A DNA stretch of 64,000 bases from KBS50 sp042666615 (GCF_042666615.1 NZ_JBHTDD010000012.1:1-64000); one strand, 5' to 3'. Positions 25,573 to 35,255 are shown, counted from the stretch's first letter. Notes: generated by a model not told the origin, from the sequence alone. Translations and numbers: made by a program.

Positions 25573-26829
25573 ATGAACGCGGCGCGCAGAATACTTCGAT
25601 GCGGCCTCGCCTCGGCAGCGGGCATCCTGCTCGCCTTCCCGATCTCGGCGATCCCGCCGAACGCCGCGGCCCCGGTTCCGGCACACGCGGCGGCGGCCCC
25701 GATCCCGTGTCCCGCGCCAGCGGTCAAGCGCTCCCCGAAGCCCACGCCACCGCCGACCGACCCGCGGGACCGCGAGGTCGGCGGTGCCGCGTTGGCCACG
25801 CCGGGTCTCGTCACGCCACCCGGGGCGGCAGCGCCCCCGGCCATCACCGCGACCTCCTGGGTGGTCGCCGACCTGGACACCGGCCAGGTGCTCGGCGGCT
25901 GCGGCCCGCACGAGCACGCCGTACCGGCCAGCACACAGAAGCTGCTGCTCGCCGCCACCGTGCTGCCGAAACTCGACCCGAAGCAGGTCATCACGGTGAC
26001 CCGCAAGGACCTGGACTTCGAACCCGGCAGTTCGGCGGTAGGGCTGTTGGAGGGCGGGAAGTATCCGGTCGAAACCCTCTGGCTCGGCCTGTTACTCAAC
26101 TCGGGCAACGACGCGGCGAACGTGCTCGCCCGGCTGGGCGGCGGCGACGCCGGCGTGGCCGGGACCATCGCCGCGATGAACGAGAAGGCCCGTGAGCTGG
26201 GCGCCCGTCAGACACGGGCGGTTACCCCGTCCGGGCTCGACGGCCCGGGCCAGTACACCAGCGCGTACGACCTCGCGCTTATCGCCCGGGCCTGCTTCGC
26301 CGAGGAGGCGTTCCGCCGGTACACGCTCACCCGGCAGACGAAGATCCCCGCGCAACCACCGCGGGACAAATCCGGGTTCCAGATCCAGAACGAGAACCAG
26401 TTGGTGTTCCGCTACCGGGGTGCGCTGGGCGGCAAGACCGGCTTCACCACCCTGGCCCGGCACAGTTACGTGGGTGCGGCGGAACGCGACGGCCGGCGGC
26501 TCGTCGTCACGCTGCTCGGGGCCGAGGCACGCCCGCTGCGCGGCTGGCAGCAGGGCGCCGCCCTGCTCGACTGGGGATTCGGGCTGCCCACCGACGCGTC
26601 GGTAGGTAACCTGGTCGACCCCGGAGCGGGAACGGCCACCCCGACCCCGGCGGATCCGGAGCCGGGCGGACAGGCGGCGGCCCAGGTGGGCGAGCCCACC
26701 GACGACTCGTGGGTGCGCCGCCCGGTCATGTTGGCGCTCGCGGCGGCGTTGGGCGTGATCGCCCTGGTCCTGGCGGCGCTCGCGGCCCGCCGTGGACCGA
26801 GGCACATCGGCCGGCGCCGCGCCCGCTGA
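25573..26829 (+). CDS. D-alanyl-D-alanine carboxypeptidase (peptidase S11, DacA/C-like)
   Basis: The 418-residue enzyme trims the terminal D-Ala of peptidoglycan stem peptides outside the membrane. The N-terminus is a signal peptide (hydrophobic to about residue 30, then AHAAAAP). A Pro-rich linker follows. The three penicillin-binding motifs are all present: ASTQK (SxxK), NSGND (SxN) and GGKTGFT (KTG). A C-terminal membrane helix (VMLALAAALGVIALVLAALAA) with an Arg-rich tail anchors it, replacing the amphipathic helix of enterobacterial homologues. I used the ATG at 25573; a TTG at 25552 is in frame but would spoil the signal-peptide start. It is convergent with the glycosidase genes that follow. 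Confidence 0.93.
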   Translation: MNAARRILRCGLASAAGILLAFPISAIPPNAAAPVPAHAAAAPIPCPAPAVKRSPKPTPPPTDPRDREVGGAALATPGLVTPPGAAAPPAITATSWVVADLDTGQVLGGCGPHEHAVPASTQKLLLAATVLPKLDPKQVITVTRKDLDFEPGSSAVGLLEGGKYPVETLWLGLLLNSGNDAANVLARLGGGDAGVAGTIAAMNEKARELGARQTRAVTPSGLDGPGQYTSAYDLALIARACFAEEAFRRYTLTRQTKIPAQPPRDKSGFQIQNENQLVFRYRGALGGKTGFTTLARHSYVGAAERDGRRLVVTLLGAEARPLRGWQQGAALLDWGFGLPTDASVGNLVDPGAGTATPTPADPEPGGQAAAQVGEPTDDSWVRRPVMLALAAALGVIALVLAALAARRGPRHIGRRRAR

Positions 26830-26919
26830 GCGCGCGGCAGCCGACCCCCCCGACGTGCCGCACCGGGAGTGGGTCCTGAGCCGACCGACCGCCGGGGAGG
26901 CGGTTGGCCGACGCCCCGC

Positions 26920-29607
26920 TCAGCCGTGCAGCGCGCGGACCCAGCGACCCAGCAGGTACCCGGCGCCGGTGTTACGGCGCAGGCCGAGCGGTTGGGCGCC
27001 GGCTGACCCGTCGAACCGTAGGGTGCTGACCAGCAGCCGGCCGGTCCCGTAGGGCAACTCGACGGCGTAGTCGTGCACCGCCGCGGTCCGGGTGTCCACC
27101 CGGCGCAACAGCGGGCGGGCGCCGGCCGGCGCCGCGGTGGAGTCCAGTGCCAGATCCGTCGAGCAGCCGGCGAACTGCAGGTCGGTCCACCCGTCATGGG
27201 GAAAGTCGTCCCACGCCTCGTGCGGCTCGATGACTTTCACCGCCTCCCGCCAGAACGGCATCGGCTCCACCGGCAACGGCGGCTCGGGCGTGGCGCGGTC
27301 GACAAGCAGCACGGCCCGGCCACCGGCGGCGACCGCCTCCCGCAGCGCCGCGGTCCAGGTGGTCGCCACGGTGACCGCGCCCGGCGTGCCCACGCCGACC
27401 ACCTCCGCACCGAGTGCCGCCAGATCAGCGAGCCGGCCGGCCGGATCCACCATCGCCACCGGACCGGCGTCCGGCCAGGACGAACCAGGCAGGAACCAGA
27501 GCGGCCACTCGTTGGTGGTGACCTGGGATCCGCAGGTGACCCGCACCCGTAGCGTCGCCCGACGCGGTCGCAGGACCGCCGGTGCGCGGAACTCGGCCAC
27601 CCCCAACCCGGTCACCGCTCCGGCGGGTGCCTCCGCGACAAGCGTCCCGCTGGCGAACGGAGCCGCCCCGCCCAGCGCCACCTCCCATTGCGCCCGACCG
27701 GTGTCGCCGGCCGCCCCGTGATGCGCCAGCACGACGTGTGGCCGGACGGTCGCTCCCGCCGGGTAACACCAGGTGTCCCACGGCGCCGGCCGGTCACCGC
27801 CGGCCACCCAGGCCCGCCTGCGGTCCCAGCCGAGGGTGACGACGAGATCGCCGTTGAACGCCGCGAAGGCGGCCGGATCGACCTTGAGGCGACCCAGGTC
27901 GTCCCAGAGCCCGGCGGTGCTGATCGGCGTGTCCCGCTCGCCGGTTATCACATATCCCGAGGTCTCCGGCCGGGCCCGCACCGCCTCCAGGGTCACCTTG
28001 CGGTGCAGCACCGCCTGCCGGTAGGAGATCCGTTCCAGCTCGGCGCCGCGGTCGGCGAACGGGCCAGCGCGCAGTCGCTCGTCCTGGTGGGGCACGTCGT
28101 ACTGCCAGCGGGCACCCTGCGGGTTCACGGCCGGGTCGGCGCTGGTCCACCACGGGTCCCGACCGTCCTCGGTGCCGGCCAGCCGGCGCAGGTCGCGGAA
28201 GGTGTCCAGGTCGCAGAACTCGCCGAAGAGCCACGGCCGGGGCGCCCGCCAGGCGGGCGCGAAATGGTCCAGGGTGGCCCCGAAGAACGCCGGCTCGCAA
28301 TAGAAGTGATGGTCGTCGAAGTCGGCGAACTCGTCGAGCAGCCCGCCGTACGCCTCCCCGGAGCCGCTGTTGTCGCGGACCAGGCCGTCGTGCGTCCACC
28401 GCTTGACCGCGTCGTAGAGCGGGCCGAGCAGGTCGGGTCCGATCGCCGCGGTCAGCTCGCAGCCCAGCGTCCAGAGGACGACGGACGGATGGTTGGCGGC
28501 CGCCCGCACCAGCCGTTCGGCCTCGGCGAACAGCTGCCGGCGGAAATGCTCGGTCGGCTTGGGCAGCCACATCGGCAACTCGACCCAGAGCACCATGCCC
28601 AACTCGTCGGCCAGGTCGAAGTAGTACTCCGGGGGAAACCACAGGCAGAGCTTCACCCCGTTGAAACCGAGCCGGCGCAGCTCGGTCAGGTCGGCGCGGA
28701 CTTGGTCCGGCCCCGGGTCGGGATACAACCGGTCCGGATACCAGCCCCAGGACAGCGCCATCCGGGGATACAGCGGCTCGTCGTTGAGCCGCAGCGCCGA
28801 GCCGTGGGCGCTCAGCGTACGCAGGCCGATCCGCAGCTCCCGCTCGTCGCCGTCGTCCACCCGGAGCCGGAGGGTGTACCGGTCCGGGCTCCGCGGCGAC
28901 CACGGTCGCGGCTCGGGGACGGTGAGGTCGAACGCCAGCCCGCCGTCCGGCCCGGACTCCCGGTGCCCGGTCAGTACGGTGTGCCCGTCCGGATCCAGCA
29001 CCGTGACGGTGCCTCCGGCCGGTGCGGTCAACTCGGCGCGCACCGACAGCCGGCCGTCCGCGTCCCCGTGCACGTCCAGGTCACGGATCGCCGCCGCGCC
29101 GGTGACCAGCAGCTCCACCGGCCGCCACAGGCCGCCGTGGCTGTGTCCCCAGACGTAGGGAAGGAAACCGGCAAGCGTCTCGGTGACCGGATACGCGCCG
29201 GGCACCGGTGCCGAATCCGGTCCGCCGGTCAGGCTCGCCGGCTTGGTCACCCGCACGGTCACCACGCTGGACCGGCCCGGGGTGACGAGGTCGGTCACGT
29301 CCAGCTCGAACGCGTCCCACATGCCGACGTGCCGGCCGGCCTCCCGCCCGTCGACGCTTACCTCGCAGGCGTAGCTGACCGCGCCGAACCGCAGCCGCAG
29401 CCGCCGGCCGGTCGTCTCGGCGGGCACGGCGAGCGTGGTGCGGTAGGTCACCGGCCCGGGGTGGTCGAGCGGCACGCCGGTCTGCTCCCAGCAACCCGGC
29501 ACCGGCACCGGACGCCAGGGCCCGCCGGGACCCTCGGCACCGGGGCCGTCGTCGACCCGGCACTCCCACGGGCCCACCGGATAGCGGCCGATCAGGTCAG
29601 TGGCCAT
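26920..29607 (-). CDS. Glycoside hydrolase family 2-like protein (beta-galactosidase/glucuronidase/mannosidase clan)
   Basis: The 895-residue protein has the GH2 layout: a jelly-roll sugar-binding domain (about 1-165, with GYLPYVWGHSHGGLWRPVEL-like ending), an immunoglobulin-like domain, then a TIM barrel. The acid/base site is in HPSVVLWTLGCEL with Glu384, and the nucleophile is likely Glu463 in WLFGEFCD. The Asn that normally precedes the acid/base Glu is Cys383, an odd change for clan GH-A. A long C-terminal beta region follows. There is no signal peptide, so it acts on imported oligosaccharides. It overlaps the next glycosidase gene by 16 bases, and together they follow a CUT1 importer. 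The exact substrate is not determinable. Confidence 0.85.
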   Translation of the reverse strand: MATDLIGRYPVGPWECRVDDGPGAEGPGGPWRPVPVPGCWEQTGVPLDHPGPVTYRTTLAVPAETTGRRLRLRFGAVSYACEVSVDGREAGRHVGMWDAFELDVTDLVTPGRSSVVTVRVTKPASLTGGPDSAPVPGAYPVTETLAGFLPYVWGHSHGGLWRPVELLVTGAAAIRDLDVHGDADGRLSVRAELTAPAGGTVTVLDPDGHTVLTGHRESGPDGGLAFDLTVPEPRPWSPRSPDRYTLRLRVDDGDERELRIGLRTLSAHGSALRLNDEPLYPRMALSWGWYPDRLYPDPGPDQVRADLTELRRLGFNGVKLCLWFPPEYYFDLADELGMVLWVELPMWLPKPTEHFRRQLFAEAERLVRAAANHPSVVLWTLGCELTAAIGPDLLGPLYDAVKRWTHDGLVRDNSGSGEAYGGLLDEFADFDDHHFYCEPAFFGATLDHFAPAWRAPRPWLFGEFCDLDTFRDLRRLAGTEDGRDPWWTSADPAVNPQGARWQYDVPHQDERLRAGPFADRGAELERISYRQAVLHRKVTLEAVRARPETSGYVITGERDTPISTAGLWDDLGRLKVDPAAFAAFNGDLVVTLGWDRRRAWVAGGDRPAPWDTWCYPAGATVRPHVVLAHHGAAGDTGRAQWEVALGGAAPFASGTLVAEAPAGAVTGLGVAEFRAPAVLRPRRATLRVRVTCGSQVTTNEWPLWFLPGSSWPDAGPVAMVDPAGRLADLAALGAEVVGVGTPGAVTVATTWTAALREAVAAGGRAVLLVDRATPEPPLPVEPMPFWREAVKVIEPHEAWDDFPHDGWTDLQFAGCSTDLALDSTAAPAGARPLLRRVDTRTAAVHDYAVELPYGTGRLLVSTLRFDGSAGAQPLGLRRNTGAGYLLGRWVRALHG

Positions 29608-31706
29608 GTCGCCTCCTCCCCCCAGGCCAGATCGGTGCCCCGGCCGTCCACCTCGACATGGACCCCGTCGTCGGTGGGTCGCAGCGAGACCGGCACCGGC
29701 CGGCCCGAACAGGTCAGCCGCACGTCGTACCGGCGGCCGGGGACGCGCAGGTCGGCCGGCAGGTTGGGGCGCACGGCGAGCCGGTCACCGGTCACCCGGA
29801 TGCCGGCCAGCACGCCGAGTACCAGGTGCACGCCGAACGCCCCCCAGCCGTACCCCTCGCCGCCGCAGCGGCCGGACAGCGGCCAGTACTCGCAGGCGAT
29901 ACCGGGCAGCGTCCGGCCCTCGTCGTGGGTCCGGGCGTCCCAGAACCGGTACGCCCGGTCGACGATCGCGCCGGCGGTGGCGGCGGCGGTATCCCACTCC
30001 CCCACGGCGCCGGCCGCGTCGATGGCCGTCCAGGCGAACATCGGCCAGACCAGCGTGTCCGGGTCCACCGCCCGCACCGCCGGGCGCACCGCGTCCGCCT
30101 GCTCGGCACCGGCCAGCCCGAGCGTCAGTGGCGCCCACAGCATCACGTCGTCCACCTCGGTGCCGGCGCCGGTGCGCGCGTCCATGTCGGCGTACCGGCG
30201 ACCGGTCCACAGCAGCGCGACCCGGTCGGCGTGCTCGGCCGCCAGCGCCCGCCAGCCCGGCACGTCCCGTTCCCGGCCGAGCAGGCCGGCGAACCCGGCC
30301 ATGGTGGCGGCGGCGTGTGCCACGGCGGCGTGCAGGTCGACCGGACGCAGGTGGTGGGTGGGGTGCCCGCCGCCGAGCGGTTGGTCGCCGAAGCGGGGCG
30401 ACAGGTCCTGACCGGACTCCCAACTGCACGCGTGCACGAGCCAGCCGTCGGCGTCGGTGCGGTGTGCCGCCCACCAGTCCAGGTACGCGGACAGGTGCGG
30501 ATACAGGGCGTCCAGCCAGTCCCGGTCGGGCCGCCGGTCGTACAGCCGTTGGACCACCAGCCACGGATATCCCCACTGGGGGCCGGTGCCGCACGCGCTG
30601 CCGTCGGCGGAGACCATGTTGAGCGTGCCGTCCTCCCGGGAGCAGGGCACGTTCGGCGCGAGCGCGTCGACGAACGTGCCGAGCAGCATCCGCTGTGCCG
30701 TCGCCGGGTCCGCCCAGCCGAGCAGCAGGGCGTCGATCGCCGCCTCGCCGAGCACCACCCGGGGCGCCTGCACCTGCATGGCGTCCCACTGCCGGGTGTA
30801 GACGCCCACCGGCCGCTTGACCATCATCCGCAGGGTTTCGAGGTCGTACACCAGGCCGCGCCGCCAATGGTCGGGCCAGTCACCGCCCAATCGGGGCGCG
30901 GTCGTCCAGAACCGGTCGTCGTCGGCGACATGGGCGGCGTACGCGACCGGGAGGTCGGCGCGGGCCCGGTCCAGCCGGTCGCGCGCCTCCCGTTCGGTGC
31001 GGCCCCGGGCGAGCAGCACCGTGAGGTCATGATCACCGGCCGGGTACTCGACCAGCCCGGACAGTTCGACCGTCTGGCCGGTGCCGCCGAGCACGGTGAC
31101 CCGGTCGTCGGTGTCCGCGGGAACGCCGCCGGTCACCCAGTCGGCGGCGTCCGCCGCGGACCCGGTCACCGCCGCGACCGGTTCCGGTCCGCCCGCCGCG
31201 GCCGGCGCCGTCCAGAGCACGAAGACCTCGCCGTCCTCGAAGCCCTGCAGCACCAGTCCGGTGCCGGTGCGGCGGCCGACCAGGCCGGACTCGCCCCAGC
31301 CCAGGTCCGCCGAGACCTGCCGCCGGTAGTCGGCCCGCACGGTGAGCCGCCAGCCGGCCCGACCGGTCACCCGGGCGGCCAGCACGTCCTCGCCGACCAG
31401 GTGGAACCGGGCGGTCACCGTACCCGCCGGGTGCCGGGCCACGACCTCCATCAGGTTCTTCGAGTGGTACGGCGACCGGGTGCCGGTGAAGTCCGCGAGC
31501 GCGAGGGCGCCGTCCACCGCGATGCGCAGCCCGGCCCGGTACGTCTCGCGCCGGCCGCCGTACCCGGTGCCGAGCGCGGGATAGTGCCAGCGGAACCCGA
31601 CGTCGTGCGATCGGAGCACGCCGCGCGGGGTGAGCCTGCGGGTGTGGCCGGGCACGTCGAGGTAGCCGTGCGGGGTGTAGTCGTCGACCGGGAAAGCCGC
31701 CGTCAT
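29592..31706 (-). CDS. (alpha/alpha)6-barrel glycosidase (MGH1/GH63-like)
   Basis: The 704-residue cytoplasmic protein has an N-terminal beta-sandwich of about 270 residues, then an (alpha/alpha)6 barrel. Typical barrel motifs are RQWDAMQVQAPRVVLGEAAIDALLLGWADPA, GPQWGYPWLVVQRLYDRRPD, HACSWESGQDLSPRF and PGIACEYWPLSGRCGGEGYGWGAFG. These match trehalase/GH63/mannosylglycerate-hydrolase-type glycosidases; the acid residues in WESGQD and in the final EYWP are the likely catalytic pair. The substrate is unknown. It starts four bases after the permease gene and overlaps the GH2 gene, so it belongs to the sugar-uptake operon. Confidence 0.8.
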   Translation of the reverse strand: MTAAFPVDDYTPHGYLDVPGHTRRLTPRGVLRSHDVGFRWHYPALGTGYGGRRETYRAGLRIAVDGALALADFTGTRSPYHSKNLMEVVARHPAGTVTARFHLVGEDVLAARVTGRAGWRLTVRADYRRQVSADLGWGESGLVGRRTGTGLVLQGFEDGEVFVLWTAPAAAGGPEPVAAVTGSAADAADWVTGGVPADTDDRVTVLGGTGQTVELSGLVEYPAGDHDLTVLLARGRTEREARDRLDRARADLPVAYAAHVADDDRFWTTAPRLGGDWPDHWRRGLVYDLETLRMMVKRPVGVYTRQWDAMQVQAPRVVLGEAAIDALLLGWADPATAQRMLLGTFVDALAPNVPCSREDGTLNMVSADGSACGTGPQWGYPWLVVQRLYDRRPDRDWLDALYPHLSAYLDWWAAHRTDADGWLVHACSWESGQDLSPRFGDQPLGGGHPTHHLRPVDLHAAVAHAAATMAGFAGLLGRERDVPGWRALAAEHADRVALLWTGRRYADMDARTGAGTEVDDVMLWAPLTLGLAGAEQADAVRPAVRAVDPDTLVWPMFAWTAIDAAGAVGEWDTAAATAGAIVDRAYRFWDARTHDEGRTLPGIACEYWPLSGRCGGEGYGWGAFGVHLVLGVLAGIRVTGDRLAVRPNLPADLRVPGRRYDVRLTCSGRPVPVSLRPTDDGVHVEVDGRGTDLAWGEEATWPLT

Positions 31707-31710
31707 CCGC

Positions 31711-32562
31711 TCAGCCCTTCACGCCGGTGAGCGAGATACCGGCCACGAAGTACCGCTGCGCGAACAGGTAGACCCCGATCACGGGGAGCAGCGACACCAC
31801 CGAGGCGGCCATCATCAGCGGCCAGTTGGGTTGCTCGTACGCCGATGAGGTCACGTTGAAGTACGCGAGCCCCAGTTCGACCGTGCGCATCTCCTCGTCC
31901 CGGGCGATCAGCAGCGGCCACAGCAGGTCGTTCCAGGTGCCCATGAAGGCGAACACCGCGACCGTGGCCAGCGCCGGCTTGACCAGCGGCAGGAAGATGC
32001 GGAAGAACACCATCCACTCGCTGGCCCCGTCGATGCGGGCGGCGTCCTGGTAGTCGCGCGGAATGGTGAGAAACGCCTGGCGCAGCAGGAAGATGCCGAA
32101 CGCGCTGGAGATGCCGGGCACGATCAGGCCCTGGTAGGTGTTGACCCAGTCCAGCTTGAACACGATGAGGAACAACGGGATCATCGTGACCTGGAACGGG
32201 ATCATCATGGTGGCCAGGAACAACACGAAGATCTGCTTGCTGCCCCGGAAGTTCAGCCGGGCGAAGCCGTACGCCGCGGTGGCGCAGAACGCGACCTGCC
32301 CGACCACGGTGAGCACCGTGACCACCGTGCTGTTGAAGAAGTACCTGCCGAACGGGGCGAGGGTGAACAGCTCCTCGTAGTTCGTGAAGTCGAGCGCGTC
32401 GGGCAGGATCTGCGGTGGGTAGGAGAACGTCGACCCGGACGGCCGGAACGAGGTGCTCAGCATCCACATGAACGGCACCAGCATGAACGCGCCGACCAGG
32501 CCCAGGATGGCGTACATCGGGACGTTGCGCAGCGCCCTGGTCAGGGTCTTTCGCCGGGACAT
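31711..32562 (-). CDS. Sugar ABC transporter permease (CUT1, MalG/ThuG type)
   Basis: The 283-residue membrane protein has six helices and the EAA-type coupling loop QDAARIDGASEWMVFFRIFLPLVKPAL, which is complete. The N-terminal helix ILGLVGAFMLVPFMWMLSTSF is typical of the MalG branch. It partners the MalF-like permease immediately upstream (30-base gap) and the Tat-type binding lipoprotein. No ATPase gene lies in the operon, so an unlinked MsiK-type ATPase is probably used. Downstream glycosidases process the imported oligosaccharide. Confidence 0.93.
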   Translation of the reverse strand: MSRRKTLTRALRNVPMYAILGLVGAFMLVPFMWMLSTSFRPSGSTFSYPPQILPDALDFTNYEELFTLAPFGRYFFNSTVVTVLTVVGQVAFCATAAYGFARLNFRGSKQIFVLFLATMMIPFQVTMIPLFLIVFKLDWVNTYQGLIVPGISSAFGIFLLRQAFLTIPRDYQDAARIDGASEWMVFFRIFLPLVKPALATVAVFAFMGTWNDLLWPLLIARDEEMRTVELGLAYFNVTSSAYEQPNWPLMMAASVVSLLPVIGVYLFAQRYFVAGISLTGVKG

Positions 32563-32592
32563 CGGGTTTCTCCTCGCGGTTGCGCGGCCGGG

Positions 32593-33555
32593 TCAGATGA
32601 GGTTCTGGTCGCCGCGCCGGCGGACGAACCACAACTGGATGAGCGTCACCAGGAAGATCACCGCGAACAGCACCCACGCCTGCGCCGAGGCGTACCCCAT
32701 CGCGAACTCCTCGAAGGCGCGCTGGTAGATGTGGTAGACGGCGACGTCGGTGGAGCCGAGCGGGCCACCCTCGGTGATGACGTACATCGGGGTGAAGACC
32801 TGGAACCCGGCGATCGCGCCGGTGATCACCAGGAAGATGGTGGTGGGGGCCAGCAGCGGCAGGGTGACGTGCCAGAACTGTCGCCACTTGCCGGCGCCGT
32901 CGATCTCCGCGGCCTCCAGCAGCTCCCGGGGTACGGCCTGCAGGCCGGCCAGCCAGATCACCATGCTGAAGCCGGCGCTCTTCCAGGTGGAGATGACGAC
33001 GATGGCGAACATCGCCCAGTTCGGGTCGTCCAACCAGTTCTGCTTGGGAAGGTGGAGCACCTCGAATACGTAGTTCACGACCCCCGCGTCCGGCGACAAC
33101 AGGGTGATCCAGATGACCGAGACCGCCACCCAGGAGGTGATGACCGGCATGAAGAACACCGCGCGGAACACGTTCATCCCGCGCAGCTTGCGGTTCACCA
33201 CCAGGGCGAGGGCCAGGCTGACGGCCATCCCGAGCGGCACCGACAGCAGGGTGAAGTACGCCGTGTTGCGCATGGCGTGCCAGAACGGGGAGTCGTCCAG
33301 CAGGGCCCGGTAGTTCTCCAGGCCGACGAAGGGCGCGCTGAGGAAGCTCGGCGAGGTCCACTCGTGGAACGACAGGTACAGGCTGAACCCGATCGGCACC
33401 AGCGCGAACAGCAACAGGTGGAGGGTGGCCGGCGCGATGAACAGGTAGCCGGCCCGCTCGCTGGTGCGGCGGCGACGCCCGGCGGCACGCCCGTCCCGAC
33501 GGGGAGCGGGCGTGCCTGCCTCGGTGGTCCGCGACGCGGTGCCGAGCGTGCTCAT
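32593..33555 (-). CDS. Sugar ABC transporter permease (CUT1, MalF/ThuF type)
   Basis: The 320-residue permease has a hydrophilic Arg-rich N-terminus, then ERAGYLFIAPATLHLLLFALVPIGFSLYLSFHEW and six helices in all. The coupling loop is LLEAAEIDGAGKWRQFWHVTLPLL, a full EAA motif. Its start overlaps the binding-protein stop by four bases (ATGA). It forms the sugar channel with the next permease. Confidence 0.93.
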   Translation of the reverse strand: MSTLGTASRTTEAGTPAPRRDGRAAGRRRRTSERAGYLFIAPATLHLLLFALVPIGFSLYLSFHEWTSPSFLSAPFVGLENYRALLDDSPFWHAMRNTAYFTLLSVPLGMAVSLALALVVNRKLRGMNVFRAVFFMPVITSWVAVSVIWITLLSPDAGVVNYVFEVLHLPKQNWLDDPNWAMFAIVVISTWKSAGFSMVIWLAGLQAVPRELLEAAEIDGAGKWRQFWHVTLPLLAPTTIFLVITGAIAGFQVFTPMYVITEGGPLGSTDVAVYHIYQRAFEEFAMGYASAQAWVLFAVIFLVTLIQLWFVRRRGDQNLI

Positions 33556-34973
33556 CGCGCCTTCAGTTCCCGGTTGACAAGCTCGACCGTCTTGGCGACC
33601 TGCTCCTGGACCGACGCGCCGCGCAGGATCTGCTCCATCATCCCGTCCAGGCCCTTCTCGATCGTCGGGTACGCGCCGATCTTCGAGCCGTACGGCGGCC
33701 GGCCCTGGCTGGTCGCGTCCACGAACACCTTGTCCAGCTCCGGGAACTTGGCGTTGTCCGAGGTGAGTGACTCCTCGGCCGCCGTCTTGTTGGCCGAGAT
33801 GGCGATGCCGGTGATGGCCTTGGTGTCCTGGTAGCCACGGTCGGTGGCGGCGGCGACGAACGTCGCGGCGGCCTTGATCTTCGCCTCCGGCAGGTCGTGC
33901 CGGAGCACGAAGCTGGACTCGTAGAGGGCGGTCGCCTCCTCGGTCCTCCTGGGCTGCGGGGCGACCGCGACGAGTTCCTTCTGGTATCCCTTGGCGCCGG
34001 TGAGTCCGACGAGCGACCAGTGACCGCTGTCGAACATGGCGAACTTGCCCTCGATGAACAGGTCGTTGAAGTTGGCCGCGTTTGTCAGCTTCTCCAGGGT
34101 CGACGGCGGCGGCGCGACCTTGTGCTTGAGCACGAGGTCGGCGTACCACCCGATGGCCTCGACGGCGGCCGGGGCGTCCAGGAAGCCGGTGGCGGTGGTG
34201 CCGTCCGGCGAGATGACGTCGCCGCCGTTCTGCCAGATCCGGTAGACCCACTGGTACGCGTACTGGCTGAGCCGGTAGCCCCACTGGACCACGTTGCCCT
34301 CGTCGAAGGCCGGGTCCAGCCGGTTGCGGCCGGCGGAGTCGATTGTGAGTCTCTGTGCCGCGGCGAGCTGGTCGTCCCAGCTCCAGCCGGGTTGCGGCAC
34401 CGGTACGTTCGCCTTGGTGAAGACCGCCGGGTTGTAGTAGACGACCATCGGGGTGAAGTCGTTGGGCAGCCCGTGGATGGCGTCGCCCTCGCCTTTGTGG
34501 ATCTCCAGCACCTGGGGGAAGAACCGGTCGAGGTCCAGCTCGGGCGCCGCCGTGGTGAGCTTGCGCATGTCGAGCAGCAGGTTGCGCTTGACCAGCGGAG
34601 CCAGGCTGGACGCGTCCTGCGACCACAGGTCCGGCGCGCTACCCGAGGCCAGGTCGACGATGATCTGTGTGTCGAAGTTCGGCGGCGCCTGGATCGACTG
34701 GATCTTGATCTTGGGGTTCTGCTCCTGGAAGTCGGCCAGGAACTTCTTGTACGCCTTGTCGAGCTCGGACCCCTTCTCCTCGGGCGGGACCTCGAAGCCC
34801 ACCACCGTGAGGGTGACCTCGCCGTCGGCCGACACGTCGTCATCGGAGGAACCGCAGGCCGCCAGGGCGGGGGCGAGCACCGCGACGGCCGCGGTGCCGA
34901 AGCCGAAGCGCAGCAGGCCGCGTCGACTCATCCCGCCGGTAGCCGCGCGGACGGGTGTCAGTTTGTCGTTCAT
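33552..34973 (-). CDS. Sugar-binding Tat lipoprotein (family 1 solute-binding protein)
   Basis: The 473-residue protein captures an oligosaccharide outside the membrane. Its signal has a twin-arginine motif SRRGLLRFGFG and a lipobox ending LAAC with Cys40. The mature part shows DGEVTLTVVGFEVPPEEKG, then GSAPDLWSQDASSLAPLVKRNLLLDM and IHGLPNDFTPMVVYYNPAVF, the usual CUT1 binding-protein hinges. It is the first gene of the operon. A TTGACG/TAGCGT promoter and a LacI-type operator lie upstream, so expression is probably repressed by the divergent LacI protein until sugar is present. Confidence 0.93.
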   Translation of the reverse strand: MNDKLTPVRAATGGMSRRGLLRFGFGTAAVAVLAPALAACGSSDDDVSADGEVTLTVVGFEVPPEEKGSELDKAYKKFLADFQEQNPKIKIQSIQAPPNFDTQIIVDLASGSAPDLWSQDASSLAPLVKRNLLLDMRKLTTAAPELDLDRFFPQVLEIHKGEGDAIHGLPNDFTPMVVYYNPAVFTKANVPVPQPGWSWDDQLAAAQRLTIDSAGRNRLDPAFDEGNVVQWGYRLSQYAYQWVYRIWQNGGDVISPDGTTATGFLDAPAAVEAIGWYADLVLKHKVAPPPSTLEKLTNAANFNDLFIEGKFAMFDSGHWSLVGLTGAKGYQKELVAVAPQPRRTEEATALYESSFVLRHDLPEAKIKAAATFVAAATDRGYQDTKAITGIAISANKTAAEESLTSDNAKFPELDKVFVDATSQGRPPYGSKIGAYPTIEKGLDGMMEQILRGASVQEQVAKTVELVNRELKAR

Positions 34974-35091
34974 GTCGCTCCTGCCGTCGGGGATGTGGTC
35001 GGGAGGGGACCGGGACGCAGGCGCCAGGTGGGGGATGCACGGGCGACCCGGAGACGAATTCGCTGGCAGAGGTGCTGGGAGTCAGGGATGG

Positions 35092-35121
35092 ACGCTAACC
35101 AGGCCGTTACTGGCACGTCAA
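35092..35121 (-). promoter_or_regulatory. Promoter candidate for the sugar importer operon
   Basis: On the minus strand TTGACG (35121-35116) and TAGCGT (35097-35092) are spaced by 18 bases. This is a good actinobacterial housekeeping match, with the start codon about 118 bases downstream. Confidence 0.6.
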
Positions 35122-35132
35122 CGGTTCAAAAG

Positions 35133-35150
35133 TGAGAAACCAGTTTTTCA
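35133..35150. promoter_or_regulatory. LacI-type operator O1
   Basis: TGAGAAACCAGTTTTTCA is an 18-base dyad with 7 of 8 matching half-site positions. It is flanked by TTCAA (35125-35129) and TTGAA (35153-35157), which extend the symmetry. It lies 12 bases upstream of the importer -35 box and has the GAAAC-type half site common for LacI regulators. Confidence 0.65.
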
Positions 35151-35225
35151 TCTTGAACTAGTTGGTGCTGGTGGCGGCCCTCTCCACGGTCGCTCGCAGC
35201 GGCGTCACGATCGGTTGCGAGGGTC

Positions 35226-35255
35226 TTGACAACGTCGCGAATTTGGGAATAGTAC
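35226..35255 (+). promoter_or_regulatory. Promoter candidate for the lacI-type gene
   Basis: A perfect TTGACA at 35226-35231 is followed after 18 bases by TAGTAC. The -10 is weak. It implies a leader of about 130 bases that contains operator O2. Confidence 0.4.

Noticed and set aside
26880..26910. Weak hairpin between the carboxypeptidase and GH2 genes
   Set aside because: Only about 6-7 paired bases around ACCGCC/GGCGGT, no better than chance at this GC content.
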